DNA of 64,000 bases from Alteromonas marina (GCF_000808575.1 NZ_JWLW01000012.1:310001-374000); one strand, 5' to 3'; shown: positions 19,013 to 28,369, counted from the stretch's first letter. Numbers and translations are program-made. The notes: a model not told the origin generated them from the sequence alone.

Positions 19013-20720
19013 GGTGCATATGCTCCTTATGATTTATCGATTTTTGTTCTGCCGACTCGTGAGCATCGCTTTGCTCTCCATTGCCCTTCAGGTTGCCTGC
19101 ATCATGTTTATGATTGCTGTGACCTGAGTCATGCACCATGCCCTTGTCCACCGCATTTTCACTACGCTTTCGCATATCAATAACCGTGAATTCTTCGCCA
19201 GTCACAAAGGTGAACATGATGTTGTCACCTTCACTAAACTGAGATAAATCAATATGCTTTGATACTGCAAATGACATTGTCGCAGGTCCCCGTCCCCACT
19301 TTTCTATCGGTCCGCGAGCGATCACTAATTTTGCGTTATTCGAAGCGCCATTCGTTTCGTTTTCAGTCGGCAAATCAATTGCCTCTATAGTACCTGTTGT
19401 CGTGGCCTGGTGATCGGGCGCTTTCATTCGTTCAAAGTCACTGCTTTTCGACGACTCTGAATCAATCAAAAATTGTGCTGATACCACAACATCATCCTCT
19501 GGGAGCAAGCCTTCAACTACTTCAAAATGTGTACTATCGCTTTGCCCCAGTGTTACGCGTACCGACTTAAAATTGCCATCGCCATCACTGAGTACCACTT
19601 TTGCGCCCTCAGCCGTGCGAATAACGGCACTGCGAGGAACCAGTAACGCCGCTTTGCGTTGAGTAGGCGTAATTGCAACGTGAGCAAACATATTGGGCTT
19701 TAACGTGTGATTGTTATTGTTTAGCGGTATGCGCACTTTCAAGGTTCGGGTAGTTTCTGACAAAGACGGATAAATATACTCTACGTGGCTTTGCCATTTA
19801 GCATCAGTCGCATGGTCCATTTCGTCGAGGGTAACCACAGCGCCATTATGAGGCGCTATGACTTGCGCGTACTTTTCAGGTACTTCTGCAATCACCCACA
19901 CCGTATCTAGCTGTGCGATGCTCATCAAGGTTGTCCCGGGCTGAACGTAAAACCCCTCCCGAATATTCAGCGCTTCTACTACACCGCTTTGCGGCGCATT
20001 AAATGTGACGGTTTGTGCTACCCGTCTACTTTTCTGCAATTCTTCGATAACGCCCTTTGATAGCCCTAGAGTTTTTAGGCGCTCGGCTGCGCCCTGAATT
20101 AAACGTGAATCTCCTCGCTTAAGAGCTAAAACGTATTCTTCTTGTGCGCTAACTAATTCTGGCGAATACAGGGTATAAAGTGCCTGTCCTTTTTCTACTT
20201 GCTCACCTTGAGATTTAATGAAAAGCCTGTCGACCCAACCTGATACTCTAGGGTGGATGTGCACAATGCTATCTTCATCGTAGGCAACGTTGCCCACCGC
20301 CGTTACGGTCTGTTGAAGTGTTCCAATGGTAACGGGCGCGATTTTAACACCTATATTGTGCTGTACATTTGGCGCAATCATTACGGTACCAGGCGTACGC
20401 TCATTACTTTTCGCAGATGTTGCTTCGTCATTGGCGTATACTGGCACCAAGTCCATTCCCATTGGTGACTTTCCCGGTTTGTCACGGCGATAGCTGTCAT
20501 CCATAGGCGCTACCCAATATAAAGGGGTTTTATTGTCAGCTTCGTCGCTGTGGTTGTTTACTCCGCTGTGGGCACTTTCACCATTTCCGTGTTTTGATGA
20601 ATCAGGCAACAATAGTGATGCCAAGCCGAACGCTATCAGGCCGCCAAATAGCAGACCTATGAGTAAGCCCTTTATTAGCGTGCTTTTTGTATCTGGAGCA
20701 GGGTTAGTTGAAGATGTCAT
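19005..20720 (-). CDS. CusB-type RND adaptor fused to heavy-metal-binding and CusF-like domains
   Basis: The periplasmic membrane-fusion subunit of the efflux system, 571 residues against about 407 for E. coli CusB. Order: N-terminal membrane anchor (about 17-38), a YWVAPMDDSYRRDKPGKSPM-type heavy-metal-binding domain (67-95), barrel-sandwich and alpha-hairpin adaptor core (about 130-420), then a CusF-like domain (about 440-518) with KWGRGPATMSF carrying the Trp and Met expected for Cu(I)/Ag(I) binding. The last about 43 residues are His-rich. The fusion would bring a metallochaperone to the pump. Five bp downstream of the outer-membrane factor and overlapping the pump gene by 8 bp. Confidence 0.93.
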   Translation of the reverse strand: MTSSTNPAPDTKSTLIKGLLIGLLFGGLIAFGLASLLLPDSSKHGNGESAHSGVNNHSDEADNKTPLYWVAPMDDSYRRDKPGKSPMGMDLVPVYANDEATSAKSNERTPGTVMIAPNVQHNIGVKIAPVTIGTLQQTVTAVGNVAYDEDSIVHIHPRVSGWVDRLFIKSQGEQVEKGQALYTLYSPELVSAQEEYVLALKRGDSRLIQGAAERLKTLGLSKGVIEELQKSRRVAQTVTFNAPQSGVVEALNIREGFYVQPGTTLMSIAQLDTVWVIAEVPEKYAQVIAPHNGAVVTLDEMDHATDAKWQSHVEYIYPSLSETTRTLKVRIPLNNNNHTLKPNMFAHVAITPTQRKAALLVPRSAVIRTAEGAKVVLSDGDGNFKSVRVTLGQSDSTHFEVVEGLLPEDDVVVSAQFLIDSESSKSSDFERMKAPDHQATTTGTIEAIDLPTENETNGASNNAKLVIARGPIEKWGRGPATMSFAVSKHIDLSQFSEGDNIMFTFVTGEEFTVIDMRKRSENAVDKGMVHDSGHSNHKHDAGNLKGNGEQSDAHESAEQKSINHKEHMHHD

Positions 20721-20725
20721 ATTAA

Positions 20726-22129
20726 CTACTCTTTATTCGAAAAATGGGCGTGAGTGGGCAGGTACAAATAAGCAAGTGACGCCAATGTTCTGGCGCGCTC
20801 GATGTCGATTTTGAGTAAATCATCCTGTACCTGTACTTGCTTGAGATTGGCATTGACAACATCACCGATATCACCGGTGTCTGTGGTATAAGCTGTCAGT
20901 TCAGCCTCAGAAAGTTGCTGTGTTTCACCAATTAACGCCGTTTCATAAAGCGCTTTGCGCTCAGTTAGCGCTGACAAGCGTGATTTAAGCACCTCTGCAT
21001 TTGCGGCAAGCTCGTTCACTTTCAATCGGAAGTCCGTTTCAGATGCACTCATTTTGGAAGCCGCCGCGGCTATTGAAGCGTCTTGACGAGATTTATTGAA
21101 AAACGGAAGGTCTACTTGAACACCCAATGACACAAAGTCAGCTCGGCTTGCGCCATTTTGCGCGTCTTGTCTGTATCCATAACTTGCTTCAAATGCCCAC
21201 TGAGATTTAGTTTGCTCTCGCGCTATATTTAAATTTTGCGCCTCTATCTGGGTTTGAATCTTAAGTAATGTTGCCTCGGGGTGATGCTGTAATATTGAAA
21301 AAGGCTCAATACTCTCAACAACCGTCAAGAATGAAGATAAACTAAGGTTGCTGTCATTTAAAATGGCATCGACTTCAATGGCGTCTTGTGTTGATTGAGT
21401 CAGGGGCGCGCTAACAGAGTCATCTAGCGGCGCACCAAACCATTTTGAAAGTGCAGATCTCGCTTCATTTTTTTGCTGATAAGCCTGCACGTATTTATCG
21501 TCTAAAGACAACAATGCCAAGCGCACTTGCAATATGTCTTGCTGCGCCGCTGCACCAACGCCTTGGCTGTATCTGGAGTCAGTAAAATCAAGCAGCTGTG
21601 TAAGCAATGATTTCTCTTTGTCCAATAATCCAATGCGACGTGTTGCATAGACCCAATCTAACCAGGTAAGGGTAACCTCACGTTTAAGCCACGCCTTTCT
21701 CGCTTGGCTCTCTACCGACATTTGATCAGCCATAACCTGATACTTTTGCTGGCTGTAAAGGTTTTCATCGCCTCGCGGTAACTGCTGCTTCAAACCAACT
21801 TTAAATTGCGTCATAGGCTCTTGGTCAAATGCGAAGCCGTCTGTAGGCAAGTTTTGCACAGACGCTGAAACCTGAGGGTTTGCCCAATATGATGACGCTT
21901 CTGCTTCTGCATTAAAGCGATCCTTTCGATGCGCATTCCCTTTGAGTAAAGGGTCATGCTGAATAGCTAGCTGCAGCGCTTGTTCTAGGCTTAAAGTCTG
22001 GGCCTCGACAGGCTTAATAGACATCAAACAAAAAGAAAGCACAAAACATAAGGCGAACAAGTCCCTTATTTTACTAAGCCTAGCAGTGCCCACTTTTTCA
22101 GGTACGGAGTAGTTGCTCATGTATAACAT
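20726..22129 (-). CDS. TolC-family outer-membrane factor of the metal efflux system
   Basis: An outer-membrane efflux protein of about 467 residues, the exit duct of the tripartite pump. An N-terminal signal segment precedes QTLSLEQALQLAIQHDP, the usual beginning of the first TolC repeat. The rest is long helical repeats with heptad-like spacing and a central strand region (FEASYGYRQD). The ATG at 22127-22129 is used; a GTG just before it and a second ATG four codons in are alternatives. First of the three co-directional efflux genes, it probably opens the operon. The 180-bp upstream region shows no copper-regulator site I can identify. Confidence 0.9.
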   Translation of the reverse strand: MLYMSNYSVPEKVGTARLSKIRDLFALCFVLSFCLMSIKPVEAQTLSLEQALQLAIQHDPLLKGNAHRKDRFNAEAEASSYWANPQVSASVQNLPTDGFAFDQEPMTQFKVGLKQQLPRGDENLYSQQKYQVMADQMSVESQARKAWLKREVTLTWLDWVYATRRIGLLDKEKSLLTQLLDFTDSRYSQGVGAAAQQDILQVRLALLSLDDKYVQAYQQKNEARSALSKWFGAPLDDSVSAPLTQSTQDAIEVDAILNDSNLSLSSFLTVVESIEPFSILQHHPEATLLKIQTQIEAQNLNIAREQTKSQWAFEASYGYRQDAQNGASRADFVSLGVQVDLPFFNKSRQDASIAAAASKMSASETDFRLKVNELAANAEVLKSRLSALTERKALYETALIGETQQLSEAELTAYTTDTGDIGDVVNANLKQVQVQDDLLKIDIERARTLASLAYLYLPTHAHFSNKE

Positions 22130-22312
22130 CACTTTTCAGGTGTAAGGCGTGATGACGTTGCACCGTTCTTCGCTAAATTACACAAAGGGAATTAGCAAAA
22201 AAGGCTTACCACGCGTTACATAGATAAAAGATTAGAGACATCTCAAAAAGAAAAGACACCTCGTTGAATCAAAATTGTCTCTGCCGCGAAAAAACAAATC
22301 CGCGAGATAGAT

Positions 22313-22861
22313 CTATGCTGTGAAAAGTGACTTAGGTGGGCGAAACTGCCCGAAGTGAGGCGATGTACACTGCCCTAGAATAGGTGCAGTGGCAGCCATT
22401 CTGGCTACCGATATTTCGGTCTCAACTGTAGGCTGGATAAGCGCACTCGCGCTAAGGTTAAAGCAATGATCGGTTGGGCAATTGCACTCATCCTTGCAGC
22501 AAGACATGTCGCTCATCTGCGCTGCTTTCGCGCTATTCACGCCTGCATCGCTGTCTTGGATGCCGTAGAACTGAGCGGGTTTGCTCATGCTGTTTTTAGC
22601 ATTTAAATCCGCATGATGTGATGACAACTCTTGGTGCTGACAATGTGAATTAGCAGACTCAGGGGGTTGAACCTGATGGTTAGCATTAGCTGCATCCGAC
22701 TGCGGTGTCATCACCGACATTGAATGGGCATGCTCGTATGAATGTTCAATAGATACAGCGCTACCTGACGACACGAGAGCCATCATTAGAAACAAGGTAA
22801 GAACCCACGAACTTGCATTCGTCGACTTATACCCATTAGGCGTTAAGATAATCCGAAACAT
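22313..22861 (-). CDS. Cys/His-rich exported protein upstream of the metal efflux genes
   Basis: A protein of about 182 residues with an N-terminal hydrophobic segment (about 18-36), then a segment rich in His, Met and Cys: HSYEHAHSM, HCQHQELSSHH, and a cysteine cluster MSCCKDECNCPTDHC near residue 120. It ends in FRPPKSLF. The composition suggests a periplasmic or membrane-anchored metal-binding protein. It resembles CopL-type proteins found with copper-resistance genes, but no family is assigned firmly. It is co-directional with the efflux operon, 184 bp upstream. The first in-frame ATG is chosen; a TTG two codons earlier is possible. Confidence 0.6.
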   Translation of the reverse strand: MFRIILTPNGYKSTNASSWVLTLFLMMALVSSGSAVSIEHSYEHAHSMSVMTPQSDAANANHQVQPPESANSHCQHQELSSHHADLNAKNSMSKPAQFYGIQDSDAGVNSAKAAQMSDMSCCKDECNCPTDHCFNLSASALIQPTVETEISVARMAATAPILGQCTSPHFGQFRPPKSLFTA

Positions 22862-22972
22862 TTTCAAATACTGTACTCAGAATATTGCTGTATCGACTTA
22901 ATATTCGCTCAAATGATAGCGTGATGTCACCGAGCAGTAAAGGCAAGGGAATGTTTCATCACGCTTAAAAAT

Positions 22973-24061
22973 TTATTCAAACTGCGACAAATAATCTTTC
23001 AACATCAAGCCCATGGTTGAGAACAGTGGGTTTGCCTTAGGTACAGCGCATTCTTCTTGCTGATTTACCATGCTTGCGTTGAAATTCATTTTATTGAGCA
23101 AGTTTGTATCCACAACTAAATCTGCATGGCACAACCCGTACGATTCATCGATAACAAAAAAGGTATTCGGCCCTTTACTTGCTTCCATTAACTGCTCTAT
23201 GCCATGAATAGGCGTAGTTACATCAGCTTGAGAATGAGCGGCAAATAGTGGCACTTCAATTTGCTGTCCTTCCTCGACTTTGTTCCGAATGATGTTAATT
23301 AAATCCATCAATTCCAACCCTGCTAAACCTGCAACATTTGGATATTTATAAGGGTTGGGGCCGTGGGTTTGATAGCTTCCATCAATCACTCGTGCTAAAA
23401 GTTTAATGCCCCAAATTCGAGACATACTTTCAGCGTTATCAGACAGCGCCAGCGCGCCAGAAAATAACATAAGACCATCAATATGATTTACTTCGTTATT
23501 GGCATTATCTAAATAATGTTCAACAGCCAGTGCACCACCTGTAGAGAATCCACCTACTAGCAAAGTATCACCCATGCTATCAGCCAATTTAATGACTTCA
23601 TCAACGTGTGACTGCCAGCGCTCTGCTAAATCCCAGTCAGACATGTCATCATCGGCATCTCGTTTACCATGACCAGGTAAAAGGGGCACAACTACGGTAA
23701 AACCCTGTTCAAATAAGATGTTAGCGATTTCACGCATAAAGAAAGGTGAGTCGCTTAAGCCGTGGATAAGCACTGCCACCTTGCTGCTTGATTTGTTGGT
23801 CAGCATGAAAGGCGAATTGCCTTCATTTCGCAATACGTTGCTGCATACCGAAAAACGATTAAGTGCCGTTTCTCTACACGGCTGGGTATGGCCCCATTCT
23901 TTTTCGTAAAATGCTTTGAACTGACTTTGAAGATCTGAAAAACTTCTGCTTTTCATTTCGCTAGTATCGGGTATCGACACATTTGCGGCCATAGCCATAT
24001 TTACACCTAAAAGCGCAACAATACCTATGAGCAATTTTACAAAAAACTTCGATGACACCAT
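22973..24061 (-). CDS. exported alpha/beta hydrolase (serine hydrolase)
   Basis: A 362-residue alpha/beta hydrolase with a signal peptide (cleavage near residue 26, AMA before ANVS), therefore periplasmic or secreted. The catalytic triad is visible: nucleophile Ser173 in VGGFSTGGAL, acid Asp280 in HSQADVTTPIHG and His312 in YGLCHADLV. The oxyanion-hole segment is LIHGLSDSPFF near residue 98. Such proteins act as esterases or lipases, and the substrate cannot be told from sequence. It follows the peroxiredoxin-glutaredoxin gene on the same strand, but a terminator lies between them, so it is probably transcribed on its own. Confidence 0.85.
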   Translation of the reverse strand: MVSSKFFVKLLIGIVALLGVNMAMAANVSIPDTSEMKSRSFSDLQSQFKAFYEKEWGHTQPCRETALNRFSVCSNVLRNEGNSPFMLTNKSSSKVAVLIHGLSDSPFFMREIANILFEQGFTVVVPLLPGHGKRDADDDMSDWDLAERWQSHVDEVIKLADSMGDTLLVGGFSTGGALAVEHYLDNANNEVNHIDGLMLFSGALALSDNAESMSRIWGIKLLARVIDGSYQTHGPNPYKYPNVAGLAGLELMDLINIIRNKVEEGQQIEVPLFAAHSQADVTTPIHGIEQLMEASKGPNTFFVIDESYGLCHADLVVDTNLLNKMNFNASMVNQQEECAVPKANPLFSTMGLMLKDYLSQFE

Positions 24062-24088
24062 TATTCTCCGCTACGGATAATTAATAAA

Positions 24089-24121
24089 AAACGGGAGCAG
24101 TTTACCATGCTCCCGTTTCTT
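24089..24121 (-). terminator. intrinsic terminator after the peroxiredoxin-glutaredoxin gene
   Basis: The ACGGGAGCA/TGCTCCCGT stem has an 8-base loop, followed on the minus strand by TTTTTTATT. It begins 25 bp beyond the stop at 24146. Confidence 0.9.
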
Positions 24122-24145
24122 GTGACGATTAATACGTATATTACG

Positions 24146-24886
24146 TTAGCTAAAGTACACCTCTAGATCATCAGAACCACCAATATGCTTACCGCCAATA
24201 AAAACTTGCGGCACGGTTTCCCGACCACTAATCGCAGTTAAGCTGGTTAGTGAAGCATCTTTGCCCAACACAATTTCTTCGTACTCGTAGCCTTTTTCAT
24301 CAAGCAGTTTTTTCGCTTTAGCACAGAAAGGACAACCCGGTTTTGTGATAATAGAAACAGGTGCGTTGGTTTGCTCTTCTGGCGCAATGTAAGCCAGCAT
24401 GGTATCTGCATCTGACACTTCAAACGGGTCGCCGGCAACATCAGGTTCAATAAACATTTTGTCTACCACGCCGTCTTTTACTAGCATTGAATAACGCCAG
24501 CTTCTTTTGCCAAAGCCCAAGTCCGCTTTATCTACAAGCATACCCATGCCATCAGTGAATTCACCGTTGCCGTCTGGAATAACAGTAATGTTAGCGGCTT
24601 CCTGATCTGCGGCCCATGCATTCATAACGAAAGTATCGTTTACCGATACACAAACAATGTCATCAATGCCGTGTTTCGCGAACTTTTTCGCTAAAGCGTT
24701 ATAGCGAGGTAAGTGGGTAGAGGAACAGGTTGGCGTAAAAGCACCAGGAAGTGAAAACACCACGACATTTTTGCCAGAAAATAATTCATCTGTCGTTTTC
24801 GTTACCCATGCATCCCCCTCTCGGCATGGAAATGACACGCTAGGTACTTTTTGACCTTCTTTGGAAGTAAAGCGACTTTCTGACAT
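24146..24886 (-). CDS. peroxiredoxin-glutaredoxin hybrid (Prx5-Grx type)
   Basis: A cytoplasmic thiol peroxidase of 246 residues that reduces hydrogen peroxide and alkyl peroxides with glutathione supplied through its own glutaredoxin domain. The peroxiredoxin domain covers about residues 1-165, with peroxidatic Cys54 in [12 protein letters not shown]. The glutaredoxin domain (about 175-246) has the redox pair CPFC (Cys185, Cys188) and the cis-Pro segment ETVPQVF. This fusion is well known in Haemophilus, Vibrio and related bacteria, where OxyR often regulates it. No oxyR gene lies next to it here. It is divergent from the ParA gene. Confidence 0.95.
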   Translation of the reverse strand: MSESRFTSKEGQKVPSVSFPCREGDAWVTKTTDELFSGKNVVVFSLPGAFTPTCSSTHLPRYNALAKKFAKHGIDDIVCVSVNDTFVMNAWAADQEAANITVIPDGNGEFTDGMGMLVDKADLGFGKRSWRYSMLVKDGVVDKMFIEPDVAGDPFEVSDADTMLAYIAPEEQTNAPVSIITKPGCPFCAKAKKLLDEKGYEYEEIVLGKDASLTSLTAISGRETVPQVFIGGKHIGGSDDLEVYFS

Positions 24887-25111
24887 AACAACCTCTTATC
24901 GGTAATCTTATTGATGAAGTAAGAAGACTAGAACGAGTTTTTGCACAAATCAATAGGTATTGTCTTACATTCGTTAATATCGATTTTGATGCTGAACCTA
25001 GTTCATAGGCTGCCTATGCTTTTAGTCGAGGTTAGGTTCGGTCGTGACATTATTCACGTTCCTCCGTAACGCTCAGTACTTTAACATAAGCGATATTCGA
25101 GGGTTATCACC
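24887..25111. promoter_or_regulatory. divergent promoter region with two palindromes
   Basis: A 225-bp spacer between the peroxiredoxin gene and the ParA gene. It holds CAATAGGTATTG at 24951-24962 (5-bp arms) and the perfect 7-bp-arm palindrome CATAGGCTGCCTATG at 25004-25018. The second lies about 95 bp before the parA start and could be an operator for the ParA/RHH module. Assignment of either site to a regulator is not possible from sequence alone. Confidence 0.4.
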
Positions 25112-25807
25112 ATGATTATTTTGGTTGGTGGAGAAAAAGGCGGTAGCGGAAAGAGCTGCCTAGCACAAAACATTGCGGTTTATCTTCGCACTGAAAAAGG
25201 TGCCAAAGTGTTAATGGTTGACTGTGACCCGCAGCGAACGACATCAGACTGGATCCAAGAACGCAAAGCTAACCCACGTCTGGCCGAAATAAATTGCGTT
25301 CAGTTATACGGAAAAATACGTAACGAATTACTTAGTCTCCGTCAGTATTACGATTACGTTGTGATCGACTGTGGTGGCCAAGACAACCTTGCTTTACGTT
25401 CTTCAATGGCGGTCGCTGACCATATACTTATTCCAGTTAGACCTAAGCGTCGTGACCTAAAAACAGTGCCTCACATGGAAGATATATTGTCTACCTGTAA
25501 GATGGTTAACCCCAAAATGAACGCTGCCTTTGTTATCACACAATGCCCTTCTCTTCCCAGCCTGGCAAATCGTATTCTTGAGGCAAAAGAAGTGTGTCGT
25601 TCATTTGGTATACCTGTCCTGAACTCTGTCACTTTTAGTCGAAACATGTATGACGACTCGGAAGAGTCGGGGCAGTCTGTTATTGAAAGTGAGCCAGAGG
25701 GCAAGGCGGCTACAGAAATAAGAACCCTGTTTGAGGAGTTATTAGCTGGCAAAGTGGAGGACGCTTATGAGTTTACTCAACCTCAAAAAGTCGAAGCCGT
25801 TAGCTAA
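25112..25807 (+). CDS. ParA/MinD-family ATPase (plasmid-partition type, chromosomal)
   Basis: A 231-residue single-domain ParA ATPase without an N-terminal DNA-binding domain. The deviant Walker A motif EKGGSGKS (residues 8-15) carries the signature lysine, Walker A' is VDCDPQRT near 41, and the switch region reads VVIDCGGQDN near 87. Proteins of this small class (ParF/TP228 type) move plasmids or other cargo over the nucleoid with a small ribbon-helix-helix partner. The downstream gene fits that role and overlaps by 41 bp. No plasmid genes are near, so a chromosomal role or an inherited plasmid module are both possible. Confidence 0.85.
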   Translation: MIILVGGEKGGSGKSCLAQNIAVYLRTEKGAKVLMVDCDPQRTTSDWIQERKANPRLAEINCVQLYGKIRNELLSLRQYYDYVVIDCGGQDNLALRSSMAVADHILIPVRPKRRDLKTVPHMEDILSTCKMVNPKMNAAFVITQCPSLPSLANRILEAKEVCRSFGIPVLNSVTFSRNMYDDSEESGQSVIESEPEGKAATEIRTLFEELLAGKVEDAYEFTQPQKVEAVS

Positions 25808-26090
25808 GCCCAACCTTCGATCTGTAGAAGATTTTATCGATGATGCATTGCTTTATGCGCAGGGTAAAGTAGGGAAAAAGCAATCATCGGCGGCTAAAAA
25901 CGAATTAAAAAGCATGCGCACAGATTGCGTTGTACCGATAAGAAAACCAGCTAAACCAGAGGGTATGCGACATGCTACTTTTACATTAACACCGCAATGC
26001 ATTGAGAAACTTGCAAATATTGCCCAGCAAACAGGTAAAGCAAAGTCCGCACTAATTCGGGAGTGGATTGAAAAAAACAGCAAAAACTAG
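25767..26090 (+). CDS. small basic protein with ribbon-helix-helix-like C-terminus, ParA partner candidate
   Basis: A 107-residue basic protein whose start lies inside the 3' end of the ParA gene (41-bp overlap in another frame), indicating translational coupling. Residues 1-65 are Lys-rich and probably flexible. The C-terminal 40 residues (MRHATFTLTP, then IEKLANIAQQ and SALIREWIEK) read like a beta strand followed by two helices, as in CopG/ParG ribbon-helix-helix proteins. A partition partner that stimulates the ATPase and binds DNA is the best inference. The family is not recognised with certainty. Confidence 0.65.
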   Translation: MSLLNLKKSKPLAKPNLRSVEDFIDDALLYAQGKVGKKQSSAAKNELKSMRTDCVVPIRKPAKPEGMRHATFTLTPQCIEKLANIAQQTGKAKSALIREWIEKNSKN

Positions 26091-26218
26091 ACTAAAGTAT
26101 AAATCCGAATACATATTAAAAACGTTTTATTCTTCACAATAATAATGTTGCTAGGGCGAAAGGCCCTTGAGATACTCAGTAACAGTATATTCTGACAGCG
26201 TATGGGAGATACAACAGA

Positions 26219-28351
26219 ATGGGCAGTGAAGGATTGAGCACAGTGCGCGTGCTATTGTGTGCCCTACTATTTGCGATGTATCTTGTGCCGATTAGACCGG
26301 CAATAGCTATCAATTTAAATAATAGCGAAATTACAAACGTTGAAAACCTTCTGAAGGCTAAAAAATACACTGATGCTGACAGCAAGGCACTTTTGTTATT
26401 AGAGCAAGCCTTGCAACAACAGCACTTGTCCGCCGATGCTTTTTCAACACTCGGTCAACTACTTCAAAACGCATCTCGTTTTGAAGTATCAAAAGCTATT
26501 TTTAACGCTGCGCTCGAGCGTTATACCGCCGAGGGCAATCTCGACAAAATAGCGTCAACCCTTCTTCAACTTGCTACTTCGGAGAGGAATTTATCTAACT
26601 ACTCTACCGCAATGACTTATGTAAGACGCGCTATGTCTATTGCACAGATTGAACAAGATGACCTCTTAAAAGCACGATTAAACCTTGAACTTGGCATAAT
26701 TCACCAGGACCAAGGGGAAATAGAAACCGCGCTTGAGCCGTTAAAACAAGCCCTGCGTTACTTCCGTGAAAATAAAATGGCTAATGAAATGAGCCTCTCG
26801 CTTCTCCGTATTGGCGACATTTATAGTTTACTCAACCAAGCGGCTCTGGCCCATACCTATTACCAAGATGCATTTGATAGCATTGAAAACACGGGTACGC
26901 CTAGGCTACTTGGTATCATAAAAGCACGTATGGGTGCATTAGCACTGAAAGTCGGTGATATTAACCAAGCCATAGGGACTATCGACGACGCTCTGACCCT
27001 ACTGCTTTCTACCGATGACGTTGGTGCAATCGCACAAGCAAAAATGCTATTGGGCAACGCACTTGTAGAAAGTGGCGATGTCGCAAAAGGCAGGGAGCTG
27101 TTAAAAGAAGCCATGCAGTTCGCACGTTCATCAGGGCAAGCCAAATTAATGAAAGAGGGACGGCTGGCCCTTTCGCAAGCGTACATGAAAGAACAGAGCT
27201 TTGAACTGGCTTTAGCAGAAGCACGAACGGGTACTATTGATGCGCGAAAAAATAGGGATATTCGGGGGCAGTTGAGTTTTCTATCAATACAGCTTAGTGC
27301 TTTTGTTTCGCTTGGGGAGTTTAAAAAAGCGCTGGACATTCAATCAGTCATTCAACAGTTGCGTGAAAGATTGCTGGACTCAGAAAACAGGTCCGCCATA
27401 GAAGGGCTTCAGGCTGAAATCGAACTTGTGCGCCAGTCTCGCACGCTAGAAAAGTTAGAAGAATCGAAGCAACTTGTGCTTGCACAAGCTGAGCGTGAAA
27501 ACTTACAAACCACCTTGTTTTGGAGTGTGTCGTTAGCTGCTTTGTTGCTGACATTTTTAGTCTGGAGTCGATACAAACAGCGCCAGCAAACCATTATTCT
27601 GCGCCGAGAAGTTAGACAGCAAACGTTGACCCTCCAAGAAAAAAATCAAGAGCTAGAAAGAGCCTACAAGACGCTAGAAGAGGTAAGCCTGCGCGATCCG
27701 TTAACGGGTTTGTACAACAGGCACTACCTTGAGTCACAACTACCGGGTGAAATAAGGCGCAGTCAATTTTCAGTAAAACAAAATACAAATGCTAATAAAG
27801 CGAAACAAGACTTACTCTGCCTGCTTATTGATATCGACCACTTTAAACGTATTAACGACGATTACGGCCATATGGCGGGTGACAAGGTGTTATCAGCATT
27901 CGCTAACGTATTAAAAGAAGTATTCCGACAGACCGATCTCATAATTCGATGGGGCGGTGAAGAATTCTTAGTCGTATGTCGCCAATCTAATAGAGAAGAA
28001 CTGCCTGAATTGGCTGAGCGCTGTCGAGAGATGGTGGCTCGCACGTCTTTTGATATTGGCCAAGAAGCTCCCATCAATATTACCTGTAGTATAGGCTTCT
28101 CATTACTTCCTCCTGACAAAGAGGATGATTTTGATGCTGCATGGAAGCGAACGTTTGCTGTAGTAGATTATGCGCTTTACGCCACTAAACTTTCTGGCCG
28201 TAACGGATGGGTAGGTGTTATAGAAACACTATCAAGCCATAGAGCGCATCCAACATTGTTAGATACTAAATTCAATTTTCCTGGTTCAAGAATTGCCACA
28301 TCATTTAACAATGTGGCGAGTATCAAGTGGCCAGATACCCTTGATAAATAG
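26219..28351 (+). CDS. TPR-domain membrane diguanylate cyclase
   Basis: A 710-residue sensor that makes cyclic di-GMP. An N-terminal signal or anchor (about 8-30) is followed by a periplasmic region of tetratricopeptide-like helical repeats (about 45-400), a transmembrane helix (about 433-451), a short coiled coil and a GGDEF domain (about 490-665). The active site is GGEEF at 579-583. An inhibitory I-site RxxD (RQTD, 570-573) sits exactly five residues before it, so product inhibition is likely. The GGEEF form is catalytically competent in known cyclases. It is followed 18 bp later by the GFA-like gene, probably in one operon. The signal sensed is unknown. Confidence 0.92.
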   Translation: MGSEGLSTVRVLLCALLFAMYLVPIRPAIAINLNNSEITNVENLLKAKKYTDADSKALLLLEQALQQQHLSADAFSTLGQLLQNASRFEVSKAIFNAALERYTAEGNLDKIASTLLQLATSERNLSNYSTAMTYVRRAMSIAQIEQDDLLKARLNLELGIIHQDQGEIETALEPLKQALRYFRENKMANEMSLSLLRIGDIYSLLNQAALAHTYYQDAFDSIENTGTPRLLGIIKARMGALALKVGDINQAIGTIDDALTLLLSTDDVGAIAQAKMLLGNALVESGDVAKGRELLKEAMQFARSSGQAKLMKEGRLALSQAYMKEQSFELALAEARTGTIDARKNRDIRGQLSFLSIQLSAFVSLGEFKKALDIQSVIQQLRERLLDSENRSAIEGLQAEIELVRQSRTLEKLEESKQLVLAQAERENLQTTLFWSVSLAALLLTFLVWSRYKQRQQTIILRREVRQQTLTLQEKNQELERAYKTLEEVSLRDPLTGLYNRHYLESQLPGEIRRSQFSVKQNTNANKAKQDLLCLLIDIDHFKRINDDYGHMAGDKVLSAFANVLKEVFRQTDLIIRWGGEEFLVVCRQSNREELPELAERCREMVARTSFDIGQEAPINITCSIGFSLLPPDKEDDFDAAWKRTFAVVDYALYATKLSGRNGWVGVIETLSSHRAHPTLLDTKFNFPGSRIATSFNNVASIKWPDTLDK

Positions 28352-28369
28352 CAGTAGAGGAAGTGAAAT

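Noticed and set aside
22919..22964. GCGTGATG/CATCACGC inverted repeat downstream of the alpha/beta hydrolase gene
   Set aside because: A 30-base loop and no T-tract on the minus strand; not a convincing terminator.
24951..25018. OxyR site at the peroxiredoxin promoter
   Set aside because: The ATAG/CTAT halves have the wrong spacing (13 rather than 15 bp) and only one pair is present, so OxyR control is not supported by sequence here.
26150..26218. Cyclic-di-GMP (GEMM) riboswitch before the diguanylate cyclase gene
   Set aside because: A small AGGGC/GCCCT hairpin with a GAAAG loop is present, but the conserved GEMM elements (GCAAA, GGACGCAAAGCC) are missing.
26860..27339. 159-codon minus-strand ORF opposite the TPR-GGDEF gene
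   Set aside because: Ser-rich shadow frame of a well-supported gene; no ribosome-binding site or family match.
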